This document shows positions 26,177-33,534 of a stretch of 62,484 nt of DNA, piece by piece (the first letter of the stretch is position 1; each line of letters starts with the position of its first letter). The notes beneath the pieces were generated by a model. The model ran no database searches and had not been told where the DNA came from. It saw only the letters and a list, made by a program, of their open reading frames with translations. Where the stretch lies: positions 1 to 62,484 of the forward strand of contig JAWXCF010000050.1 in the NCBI GenBank assembly GCA_034440515.1. The letters run 5' to 3'. The position numbers and the translations under genes are program-made. Source of the DNA: JAWXCF01 sp034440515 (lineage in GTDB: Bacteria; Bacteroidota; Bacteroidia; CAILMK01).

Positions 26177-27319
26177 ATGAGACTAAATTTACCCACGTTA
26201 ATTGCTGCCTTAGCAATTTCTGGCTCTATGTCAGCGCAAATTGTTATTAATAAAACTGACTTTACTGTTAACACACAGAACAATACTTACAAAAGAATCG
26301 TAACAGGTTCAACCATATTGCAAACTGGTCAAAATAAAGTTTGGAACTTGAGAGACCAAAATGACACAATTCCAGCAACATTTACAAAAGGGAATAGAAA
26401 TTCTTTATTTACTAAAGCGTCAGTGGTATATACTAATGACTATAGTTCAGTAGCAGGTCAGTTTAGTGTGAAAACAGTTGGTTCATACGGATACACGGCT
26501 AATGGATTTGCTCAAACTGGATTATATATAGAAAAGGGGAATCGTTTTGGGTTGGGTTCTTTTACAACAAATCCAAGCGATAGCTTGAAATTTGCTCAAG
26601 GTGAAAATGTTGTACAATTTCAAGAAAATATTAGATTTAATCAATCTTATGGTAGCAGTTGGGGCGGTACTTCTAGAGCTGTAACTAATTTTACATTATC
26701 AATAGCGGCTTTCGGTTTAAATAATGCTCCTGGACAATATATTGCTAGAACTCAACACAGTTCAAGAGTAGCTGGTTGGGGTGAAGCGCTTTTACCTAAA
26801 AGTATCACTACTAAAAGAGTTAAAGCATTACTAATAGTTACCTCAATTACTAACATAGATAGCATTTACTTAAATGGGATTCCAGCTCCTGCCCCATTAT
26901 TATCTGCACTTGGCGTTGTACAAGGTAGATTATTAAATGATAGTTCTTATTACCTATACACTTCTGGGCTAAGCTATGAACTAGCAGTTCAGGAATTCAA
27001 TATGGGAAGTGTGTCTAGTACTGACATAAATAGAAATGCAAATAACAGTACCAGTACAGTAGGCATATTAGATGCTAAAGCTCAAATGAATGTAGAGGTT
27101 TATCCTAATCCTGTTACAGAAGGGTTTGTTAACATTAATATCCCATTAGGGGGTTCTACTTTTTACATTACAGATATGTCTGGTAAAATAGTTAGAACCA
27201 TAATGTATCCTACAGCTGGGTTACAAACTGTTGCTCTTTCAGATTTGAATCCCGGTGTTTACATCTTAAACTTGAACACAGGTAGCCAAATGCTAACAGA
27301 GCGTTTAATCATAAAATAG
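26177..27319 (+). CDS. Secreted protein with type IX secretion C-terminal domain
   Basis: A 380-residue T9SS substrate. Signal peptide: LPTLIAALAISGSMSAQ (cleavage near 21). A central beta-rich body of no recognised family (about 22-300) is followed by a C-terminal sorting domain from about 307. That domain has the marker VEVYPNPV, a middle ITDMSGKIVRT strand and the closing GVYILNLNTGSQMLTERLIIK region. The CTD guides export through the outer membrane by the PorU/SprA system, and it is then normally removed or exchanged for a lipid or sugar anchor. The function of the body is not known. It is flanked by its own promoter and terminator. Confidence 0.85.
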   Translation: MRLNLPTLIAALAISGSMSAQIVINKTDFTVNTQNNTYKRIVTGSTILQTGQNKVWNLRDQNDTIPATFTKGNRNSLFTKASVVYTNDYSSVAGQFSVKTVGSYGYTANGFAQTGLYIEKGNRFGLGSFTTNPSDSLKFAQGENVVQFQENIRFNQSYGSSWGGTSRAVTNFTLSIAAFGLNNAPGQYIARTQHSSRVAGWGEALLPKSITTKRVKALLIVTSITNIDSIYLNGIPAPAPLLSALGVVQGRLLNDSSYYLYTSGLSYELAVQEFNMGSVSSTDINRNANNSTSTVGILDAKAQMNVEVYPNPVTEGFVNINIPLGGSTFYITDMSGKIVRTIMYPTAGLQTVALSDLNPGVYILNLNTGSQMLTERLIIK

Positions 27320-27343
27320 TTAATTCTAAACTAAATCTCATAT

Positions 27344-27372
27344 AGCCTCGAGTAATCGGGGCTTTGTTGTTA
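27344..27372 (+). terminator. Terminator after the T9SS cargo gene
   Basis: AGCCTCGA (27344-27351) pairs with TCGGGGCT (27356-27363) around a GTAA loop, then TTGTTGTT. Preceded by the same 14 bases (ATCTCATATAGCCT) that precede the terminator at 56610. Confidence 0.8.
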
Positions 27373-27390
27373 TTACATATTTCCAATTAT

Positions 27391-27424
27391 ATGTCATAAA
27401 AAAGGCCCCAATTAAGGAGCCTTT
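27391..27424 (-). terminator. Terminator of the perR-peroxiredoxin unit
   Basis: On the minus strand AAAGGCTCC (27424-27416) pairs with GGGGCCTTT (27409-27401) around TTAATT, and a run of T follows. It lies just after the peroxiredoxin stop codon. Confidence 0.85.
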
Positions 27425-27444
27425 CTTGTTAATGTTTTGGAATA

Positions 27445-28089
27445 TTATGCGTGGTGAGCATAAGTATTACCTAAATAGTTACTTACACTATCGTGACTCT
27501 CATTCATTGCTTCTTTGCCTTCACTCCAGTTAGCAGGGCATACTTCACCTTTTTCTTCAAAATGGTCTAAGGCGTCAACCATTCTTAATGCTTCTTCAAT
27601 GTTTCTACCTAGCGGCATATCATTAATTACACAATGACGTACAATTCCTTCTTTATCAATTAGGAATAAACCTCTATATGCTTGAGCAACACCATTAAAT
27701 TTCATCATTCCTTCCTCATCATATTCATAATGACCAGCTAGCACACCGTAATTTTCAGAAATAGTTTTGTCTAAGTCTGCCACAATTGGATACATTACAC
27801 CTTGAATACCACCTTTCTCTACTGGGGTGTTTAACCAAGCCCAGTGGCTGAATTTGCTATCAACCGAACAGCCAACTACAGCACAATTTCGTTTTTCAAA
27901 CTCAGCTAGTTTTTCTTGAAAGGCTAATAACTCTGTAGGACATACAAAAGTAAAATCTAACGGATAGAAAAAGAATATTACGTACTTGTTACTTTGGTAT
28001 TGGGTTAATGAAAAACCTTCTAGAAATTCGCCGCCATCTACTACTGCATCAGTACTAAAAAATGGAGCTCTTTTACCTACTAAACTCAT
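27445..28089 (-). CDS. Typical 2-Cys peroxiredoxin (Prx1/AhpC family)
   Basis: Reduces hydrogen peroxide and organic peroxides in the cytoplasm. The peroxidatic Cys is in the motif DFTFVCPTELLAF (Cys about 50), with the catalytic Arg further on and the resolving Cys in GEVCPANWSEG (about 178). The C-terminal extension (SVSNYLGNTYAHHA) is of the typical 2-Cys type. Its length of 214 residues is normal. It sits directly downstream (51-bp gap) of a PerR-like regulator gene on the same strand and ends in a terminator, making a two-gene peroxide-response unit. Electron donor genes (AhpF/thioredoxin) are not adjacent. Confidence 0.96.
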   Translation of the reverse strand: MSLVGKRAPFFSTDAVVDGGEFLEGFSLTQYQSNKYVIFFFYPLDFTFVCPTELLAFQEKLAEFEKRNCAVVGCSVDSKFSHWAWLNTPVEKGGIQGVMYPIVADLDKTISENYGVLAGHYEYDEEGMMKFNGVAQAYRGLFLIDKEGIVRHCVINDMPLGRNIEEALRMVDALDHFEEKGEVCPANWSEGKEAMNESHDSVSNYLGNTYAHHA

Positions 28090-28140
28090 AATTACTATAT
28101 TATTAAATTAAAAAAAATGTTGCCAAATTATATAACTGTT

Positions 28141-28593
28141 TTACCCAGTTATGTTTATACCAGAACTTGGATTAATTAACTCCCCATTTACTTGTACTTC
28201 AATATCAAGCAATTTAAAGTTTTCTATGTTCTTTCGCTTGAAATACATTGTTAATATTTCGTGAAGTTCTTCGTCATCAAAATCGAAAATCTGCTTGGTA
28301 TTGTTACAATAAATATGGCTATGTTGATCAATTCTAGAGTCAAATCTATTAATATCGTCACTTGATTTTACCTTTCTAGCTAAGCCAGAACCTACTAAAC
28401 TATCTAGAGTCTTATACACTGTTGCTAAGCTTACGCTTGGGTTTTCTATCTGAATCAAATCAAATATATGGTCAGCAGTAGGGTGATTATCACACATTAA
28501 TAGCGCCCTATATATTGCTACCCGTTGCAAAGTGGCTTTTAATCCATTTCTACTTAAGATTTCCTTTATATTTTGGGCAGTTAATGGAATCAT
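28141..28593 (-). CDS. PerR-like Fur-family repressor lacking the structural zinc site
   Basis: Winged-helix regulator of 150 residues. From the ATG at 28593 it can be aligned with Bacillus subtilis PerR (from memory) without gaps: His37, Asp85, His91, His93 and Asp104, the five metal-sensing ligands, are all in place (HPTADHIF, NRFDSR, QHSHIY, IFDF). Of the four structural zinc cysteines only Cys96 remains; position 99 is Thr and positions 136 and 139 are Asn and Leu. Recognition helix: VSLATVYKTLDSL. A TTG at 28626 would lie inside the operator-like repeat and break the numbering, so ATG is preferred. The promoter is strong, and the next gene is a peroxiredoxin, in line with peroxide control. 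Confidence 0.9.
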   Translation of the reverse strand: MIPLTAQNIKEILSRNGLKATLQRVAIYRALLMCDNHPTADHIFDLIQIENPSVSLATVYKTLDSLVGSGLARKVKSSDDINRFDSRIDQHSHIYCNNTKQIFDFDDEELHEILTMYFKRKNIENFKLLDIEVQVNGELINPSSGINITG

Positions 28594-28618
28594 ATTTCTA
28601 TGAGAATGATTAGCAGTT

Positions 28619-28631
28619 AAGAACAATTCTT
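28619..28631. promoter_or_regulatory. Inverted repeat at the perR transcription start, candidate operator
   Basis: AAGAA-CAA-TTCTT, perfect five-base arms with a three-base spacer, lies 8 bases downstream of the -7 box of perR, about +1 to +15. It could be a self-regulation site. It does not match the B. subtilis Per box consensus, so the assignment is tentative. Confidence 0.4.
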
Positions 28632-28639
28632 ATTTAGAG

Positions 28640-28670
28640 CAAATCTAAAGGAATATATCTAATTTTCAAA
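28640..28670 (-). promoter_or_regulatory. Promoter of perR-peroxiredoxin
   Basis: On the minus strand TTTG (28670-28667), a 19-base spacer and TAGATTTG (28647-28640) match the Bacteroidota promoter consensus exactly. Confidence 0.7.
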
Positions 28671-28728
28671 AAACAATGAACTGAATATTTTTTGAAATGG
28701 TTTATTAATTTGGAGTCTTGCTTGTGAT

Positions 28729-30672
28729 ATGCGTAAAAATATCCTCTTTTTATTAGTCTTTTTTAGCTATACAATAGCTTGCATTGATATTGCTTCTGCA
28801 CAAGCTTGCCCTCACAAGGCAAATATTAATAGCAAAATCAAAATTGAAAATCGGGCTAGAGGTATAGAAGATCCCGAATATCAGTATCACGTTAACTACT
28901 ACAACTGCACTTGGCAAGTTGACCCTAGGGTGCAATTTATAAGAGGTAAGGTTGCTATATATTTTACACCAACTACCAGACCCATTTCAGCTATTTTAGT
29001 AGATTTCAGCGATAGCCTAAAATATGATAGCATTATTGTGCGTGGTGTTAAAGCGTTAGGCGTGGGTTATTCTGATGAACGCCTGCGCATAGTTATACCA
29101 AATGCACCAATAGTAGTTGGGGTAATGGATTCTGTAATTATATATTACAAAGGGGTACCTACATCACCCTATAATTCATTTACAACTACTCTATTTAATA
29201 ATAAGGACTCTGTACTATGGACGCTGAGTCAACCCTACGGCGCTAAATATTGGTGGCCCTGCCGTCACGATATGGGCGATAAAGCCGATAGTGTGCGAAT
29301 AAGAATTATTTGCCCTAAGCAATACATTGGAGTGTCTATAGGAAAAAAGACGAAAGATTTTATCTTAAATGGCAATCGCATTACTGAGTACGAGAGCCAT
29401 TATCCAATTGCTCCCTATTTAATATGCCTAAACGTAGCTAAGTATGAGTTATTCACGCTGTACTGGAAATACAATGAAATTGACAGTATGCCTTTGCCAC
29501 ACGCAGTTTATCCCGCTGATTTGCCAGCTTGGCGTGTAGATGTCAACAATTTGCCAAAAATGTTAGACTTATTTACAGATTTATTTGGGCCTTATCCATT
29601 TTTAAAAGAAGGTTATGGACATACCCAATTTACATTTAGGGGTGGAATGGAACATCAAACAAACAGCAGTATGGCGAACCTCGGCTTTGGGCTGATGGCC
29701 CACGAGCTTGCACATCAATGGTTTGGTGATGCTGTGACAAATCGATCTTGGCGAGACATTTGGATACAAGAGGGTTTTGCTAGTTATGCAGAAGTATTGG
29801 CCAGGGAATTTCTAGACAATGACAAAGAAGCCTGGATAAATTTACTATCAGATAAAGGTAAAAATGCTAAAAGTCAATCTTTTGCATCGGTTTTAACAAA
29901 TGACACCTTAAATATCTCTAGACTCTTCAGCAGTCAAATAACTTATGATAAAAGTGCTTGGGTTGTGCATATGTTGCGGGTCAAGTTAGGGGATAGCTTG
30001 TTTTTTAGGGGATTACGACAATATATAAATGACTTTAAATACGATTTTGCTAGTTCAGAATTGTTATTTAATAGTTTTACTAAAGTTGGCGCTACAGGTC
30101 TAGACACATTTTATAATGATTGGGTAGTAGGTGGAGTGTATCCTTATTACGTTATTAGACAAAGTAATACCCTAAATAATTATCAATTTTCAGTTTCACA
30201 AACCAACTCAGCTAGCTTGCCAAATGTTGTCATTCATAATCCTATTCCCATTAGACTATATAATAATCAAAATAGAATATTCGATAGTCTAACTGTTTAC
30301 ACAAAACTAGATAGTCAAGTGGTTTTCAAAAAAATAAAGACTTCGTTTTCAGTCAAATTCGATAAATATTTCCCCATCTTAAGCAACGTTGAATTTATAA
30401 ATGAAGGGGACAAAAGTCTTGACATTTTTGAATCATACCCCAACCCTGTGGTGAACAAGTTGAATATAAATTTACCAAAACAATATTGGGATATTTCCCT
30501 AAATGTCCAGTTAATAAACTCAGTGGGTCAGCAATTTAACATCCAAAAGATAAGTGCTTCTAAATCTTTAGAATTAGAAGTATCAGATTACTTAGCCAAT
30601 GGAATTTATGTTTTAGACTTGCAGGATAAAGGCAAATCTATATATAGAACTAAAATTTTAGTTACTCATTAA
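28729..30672 (+). CDS. Secreted M1-family aminopeptidase with T9SS sorting domain
   Basis: Zinc metallopeptidase of the M1 (aminopeptidase N-like) family, 647 residues. Signal peptide at 1-25 (IACIDIASAQA). The N-terminal beta domain is about 40-240. The substrate-binding exopeptidase motif GGMEH is at about 305-309, HELAH at 325-329 and the third zinc ligand Glu348 (HEXXH-18-E spacing). A helical part follows to about 480. A C-terminal sorting domain begins at ESYPNPVVNKLNINLP (about 567) and closes with GIYVLDLQDKGKSIYRTKILV. It should act at the cell surface or outside, supplying peptides or amino acids. It lies between perR and the enoyl-CoA hydratase gene and shares its four-base stop overlap with the latter. 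Confidence 0.93.
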   Translation: MRKNILFLLVFFSYTIACIDIASAQACPHKANINSKIKIENRARGIEDPEYQYHVNYYNCTWQVDPRVQFIRGKVAIYFTPTTRPISAILVDFSDSLKYDSIIVRGVKALGVGYSDERLRIVIPNAPIVVGVMDSVIIYYKGVPTSPYNSFTTTLFNNKDSVLWTLSQPYGAKYWWPCRHDMGDKADSVRIRIICPKQYIGVSIGKKTKDFILNGNRITEYESHYPIAPYLICLNVAKYELFTLYWKYNEIDSMPLPHAVYPADLPAWRVDVNNLPKMLDLFTDLFGPYPFLKEGYGHTQFTFRGGMEHQTNSSMANLGFGLMAHELAHQWFGDAVTNRSWRDIWIQEGFASYAEVLAREFLDNDKEAWINLLSDKGKNAKSQSFASVLTNDTLNISRLFSSQITYDKSAWVVHMLRVKLGDSLFFRGLRQYINDFKYDFASSELLFNSFTKVGATGLDTFYNDWVVGGVYPYYVIRQSNTLNNYQFSVSQTNSASLPNVVIHNPIPIRLYNNQNRIFDSLTVYTKLDSQVVFKKIKTSFSVKFDKYFPILSNVEFINEGDKSLDIFESYPNPVVNKLNINLPKQYWDISLNVQLINSVGQQFNIQKISASKSLELEVSDYLANGIYVLDLQDKGKSIYRTKILVTH

Positions 30673-31448
30673 TTGCCTTTAAAATCAGGTTCTCTTTTCT
30701 CTACAAAAGCATTCATACCTTCCTTTTGGTCTTCGCTGGCGAATAGCATATAAAAATTTTTACGTTCAAAGTATAAACCCTCTTGTAGGCCTGTATCGTG
30801 TGCTTTATTTACAGATTCTTTAGCCATTTGTACAGCAATTGGACTCATCTTAGCTATTTCAGAGGCAAGCTTTATAGCTTCGCTCAAATACAACTCTACT
30901 GGGACTACTTTATTTACTAGTCCAAATCTTTCAGCTTCATCTGCAGAAATAAATTTCCCTGTTAATACCATTTCCATAGCTCTAACTTTTCCTATAGCAC
31001 GGGTTAATCTTTGTGTACCACCTGCGCCAGGCATTACACCAATTTTTATTTCTGGTTGACCAAATTTTGCTGTTTCACTTGCTATAATCATATCGCAAAT
31101 CATCGCCAATTCACAACCACCACCTAATGCAAATCCTGAAACAGCTGCAATAATAGGTTTTCTAGTTTTCCTTATGCTGTCCCAAGTACTAAACTGATCT
31201 ATTTTCAGCATATCAATAGCAGTTCTACCAGCCATTTGCTTAATGTCTGCGCCAGCTGCAAATGCTCGTTCGCTGCCTGTTAATACTATACATCTAACTT
31301 CAGGGTCATTGTCTAGGTTTAATAAAGCCTCTTTCAATTCGAGCATTAATTCTAAATTCAATGCATTCAATTCCTTAGGTCTGTTTAGACTGATTAATGC
31401 GACCTTGTTTGTATATTGATTGTCAACAAGTATAAATTCGTATGCCAT
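30669..31448 (-). CDS. Enoyl-CoA hydratase/isomerase (crotonase family)
   Basis: Adds water to trans-2-enoyl-CoA in fatty-acid beta-oxidation. Crotonase fold with the oxyanion-hole motif AFAAGADIKQMAG (about 59-71), first catalytic Glu in GGGCELAMICD (about 114) and second catalytic Glu 20 residues later in GQPEIKIGVMPGAGGTQRL (about 134). Both Glu are present, so the hydratase reaction is likely, not just isomerase. The ATG at 31448 (MAYEFILV) is chosen; a TTG at 31475 overlaps the -7 box. Convergent with the M1 peptidase gene with a TTAA stop overlap. The exact chain-length preference is not seen. Confidence 0.94.
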   Translation of the reverse strand: MAYEFILVDNQYTNKVALISLNRPKELNALNLELMLELKEALLNLDNDPEVRCIVLTGSERAFAAGADIKQMAGRTAIDMLKIDQFSTWDSIRKTRKPIIAAVSGFALGGGCELAMICDMIIASETAKFGQPEIKIGVMPGAGGTQRLTRAIGKVRAMEMVLTGKFISADEAERFGLVNKVVPVELYLSEAIKLASEIAKMSPIAVQMAKESVNKAHDTGLQEGLYFERKNFYMLFASEDQKEGMNAFVEKREPDFKGN

Positions 31449-31472
31449 ATAGTTAGCTGTTTTCAGGTATGA

Positions 31473-31503
31473 CAAAAATAATGTGTGATCACTGATGCAA
31501 CAA
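31473..31503 (-). promoter_or_regulatory. Promoter of the enoyl-CoA hydratase gene
   Basis: On the minus strand TTG (31500-31498) within TTGTTG, a 17-base spacer and TATTTTTG (31480-31473) fit the Bacteroidota consensus; the -7 is exact. An eight-base palindrome GTGATCAC sits in the spacer and may bind a regulator. The leader is about 20 bases. Confidence 0.5.
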
Positions 31504-31629
31504 CATTTTATATTTTAATTGAAATGTGCTTAGGCAATAAAACATAGTTGTGCTTTTGTGCATTAAGTTGATTGGCTTAAGTGGCATTTTTGCATCTAAT
31601 AATGAAATCAATGCATTTCTAATTTCCTA

Positions 31630-33528
31630 ATGGCAGAACAAAGTATTTACGACGAGAGTAGCATTAAAAGTTTAGACTGGAGAGAGCACATTAGGTTGCG
31701 CCCAGGTATGTATATCGGTAAAACCAGTGATGGTACATCTGCTGATGATGGTATTTACATTTTGCTAAAAGAAATAATTGACAACTCAATAGATGAGTAT
31801 GTAATGGGTAATGGCAGAAACATTGACATAAGAGTTACTGATCATAAGGCTACTATTAGAGATTTTGGCAGGGGCATTCCTTTAGGTAAAGTGATAGACT
31901 GTGTAAGTAAAATAAATACTGGAGGAAAATACGATAGTAATGCTTTTCAAAAATCTGTCGGTTTAAATGGGGTTGGTACTAAGGCTACTAATGCTCTAAG
32001 TGAGTACTTTATGGTGCAGAGTTTTAGAGAAGGTGAGACTAAAAAAGCTGAGTTTGAAAAGGGAATAATAACCGAGGATAGTCCTATATTTAGCACTTTA
32101 GAGAAAAATGGAACTTTGGTCAGCTTTACCCCCGATCAAAATATATTTAAGAACTATCGATTTGTACCACAATTTATTGATAGTCAAATTAAGATGTACG
32201 CTTATCTTAATTCAGGTTTAACTTTAACCTTCAATGGCGAGAAGTATTTTAGTAAAGAGGGACTATTAGACTTACTAAGAGATAAAACTGATGCTGATGG
32301 ACTTCGCTATGATATTATTCATTTGAAGGGTAACGACATAGAGATTTCCCTGACTCACGGCGAAAAATATGGTGAAGAATATTACAGCTTTGTAAATGGG
32401 CAAAATACTACAGCAGGTGGCACCCACTTAGCAGCATTTAGAGAGGCATTGGTTAAGACTTTAAGAGAATTTTATAAAAAAGAATTCGATGCAAGCGATA
32501 TAAGAGGCAGTGTAATAGCTGCAATCAGCATCAGGGTACAAGAGCCAATATTTGAGTCGCAAACCAAAACCAAGCTAGGTTCACAAAATTTATACCCTGA
32601 TGGACCTACCATTAGAACCTACGTCAGCGATTTTTTAAAGAAAGAATTAGATGACTATTTGCATAAAACACCAACAGTAGCCGAAGCCCTACTACGTCGA
32701 ATTACACAAAGTGAACGAGAACGTAAAGAAATGGCAGGCATTAAGAAACTGGCCAATGACAGAGCTAAAAAGGCTAACCTTCATAATCGGAAATTACGTG
32801 ACTGTAAAGTTCACCTAACTGATGAGAAAAGCGATAAACGATACGATACCACATTATTCATTACAGAGGGTGACTCTGCTAGTGGTAGCATTACCAAAAG
32901 TAGAAATGTAGATACTCAAGCAGTATTTAGTCTTAAGGGCAAACCAATGAACTCTTTTGGAAGTAGTAAGAAAATAGTTTACGAAAATGAAGAACTTAAC
33001 TTGCTACAACACGCACTAGATATAGAGGAAAGCATAGAAAACCTAAGGTATAAGCGCATAGTTGTAGCTACAGATGCCGATGTAGATGGTATGCACATTC
33101 GACTGCTTCTTTTAACTTTTTTCTTGCAATTTTTTCCTGATTTGGTTAGACTTGGTCACGTCTATATATTAGAAACCCCTCTATTCCGTGTTAGAAATAA
33201 AAATGAAACCATTTATTGTTATTCAGATATAGAAAGGCAAAAAGCGATTAAAAAATTAGGTACAAAGCCAGAAATTACACGATTTAAAGGCTTAGGTGAG
33301 ATATCGCCAAAGGAGTTTGGTAATTTTATAGGTGAAGATATAAAGTTAACTCCAGTTGTATTAAGTAAAGACTTAAGTATAAATAAATTACTTAGTTACT
33401 TTATGGGAAGTAACACACCTGATAGACAAAACTTTATAATAGATAACCTAAGAGTTGAAAAAGATGATGCTGCCCTAGCTAGCGACATTAAGCAACCCGA
33501 ATTAGAATCAGAAAATTTAGCAGCCTAA
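31630..33528 (+). CDS. parE: DNA topoisomerase IV subunit B
   Basis: ATPase subunit of the type IIA topoisomerase that decatenates sister chromosomes. 632 residues: GHKL ATPase with EIIDNSIDEYV (about 50-60) and GRGIPLGK, then NGVGTKATNALS (about 113-124) in the ATP lid. The TOPRIM domain has the Glu in TEGDSASGS (about 410-418) and DADVDGMHI (about 483-491), followed by KRFKGLGE-like TRFKGLGEI near 555. The short length and the tandem parC partner fit ParE rather than GyrB, although the two are hard to separate. It is the first gene of the two-gene parE-parC unit; parC starts 6 bases later. Confidence 0.93.
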   Translation: MAEQSIYDESSIKSLDWREHIRLRPGMYIGKTSDGTSADDGIYILLKEIIDNSIDEYVMGNGRNIDIRVTDHKATIRDFGRGIPLGKVIDCVSKINTGGKYDSNAFQKSVGLNGVGTKATNALSEYFMVQSFREGETKKAEFEKGIITEDSPIFSTLEKNGTLVSFTPDQNIFKNYRFVPQFIDSQIKMYAYLNSGLTLTFNGEKYFSKEGLLDLLRDKTDADGLRYDIIHLKGNDIEISLTHGEKYGEEYYSFVNGQNTTAGGTHLAAFREALVKTLREFYKKEFDASDIRGSVIAAISIRVQEPIFESQTKTKLGSQNLYPDGPTIRTYVSDFLKKELDDYLHKTPTVAEALLRRITQSERERKEMAGIKKLANDRAKKANLHNRKLRDCKVHLTDEKSDKRYDTTLFITEGDSASGSITKSRNVDTQAVFSLKGKPMNSFGSSKKIVYENEELNLLQHALDIEESIENLRYKRIVVATDADVDGMHIRLLLLTFFLQFFPDLVRLGHVYILETPLFRVRNKNETIYCYSDIERQKAIKKLGTKPEITRFKGLGEISPKEFGNFIGEDIKLTPVVLSKDLSINKLLSYFMGSNTPDRQNFIIDNLRVEKDDAALASDIKQPELESENLAA

Positions 33529-33534
33529 CATTTT

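Noticed and set aside
28594..28626. A TTG start that would lengthen the PerR-like protein by 11 residues.
   Set aside because: It falls within the inverted repeat next to the transcript start, and the ATG start gives exact ligand numbering with PerR.
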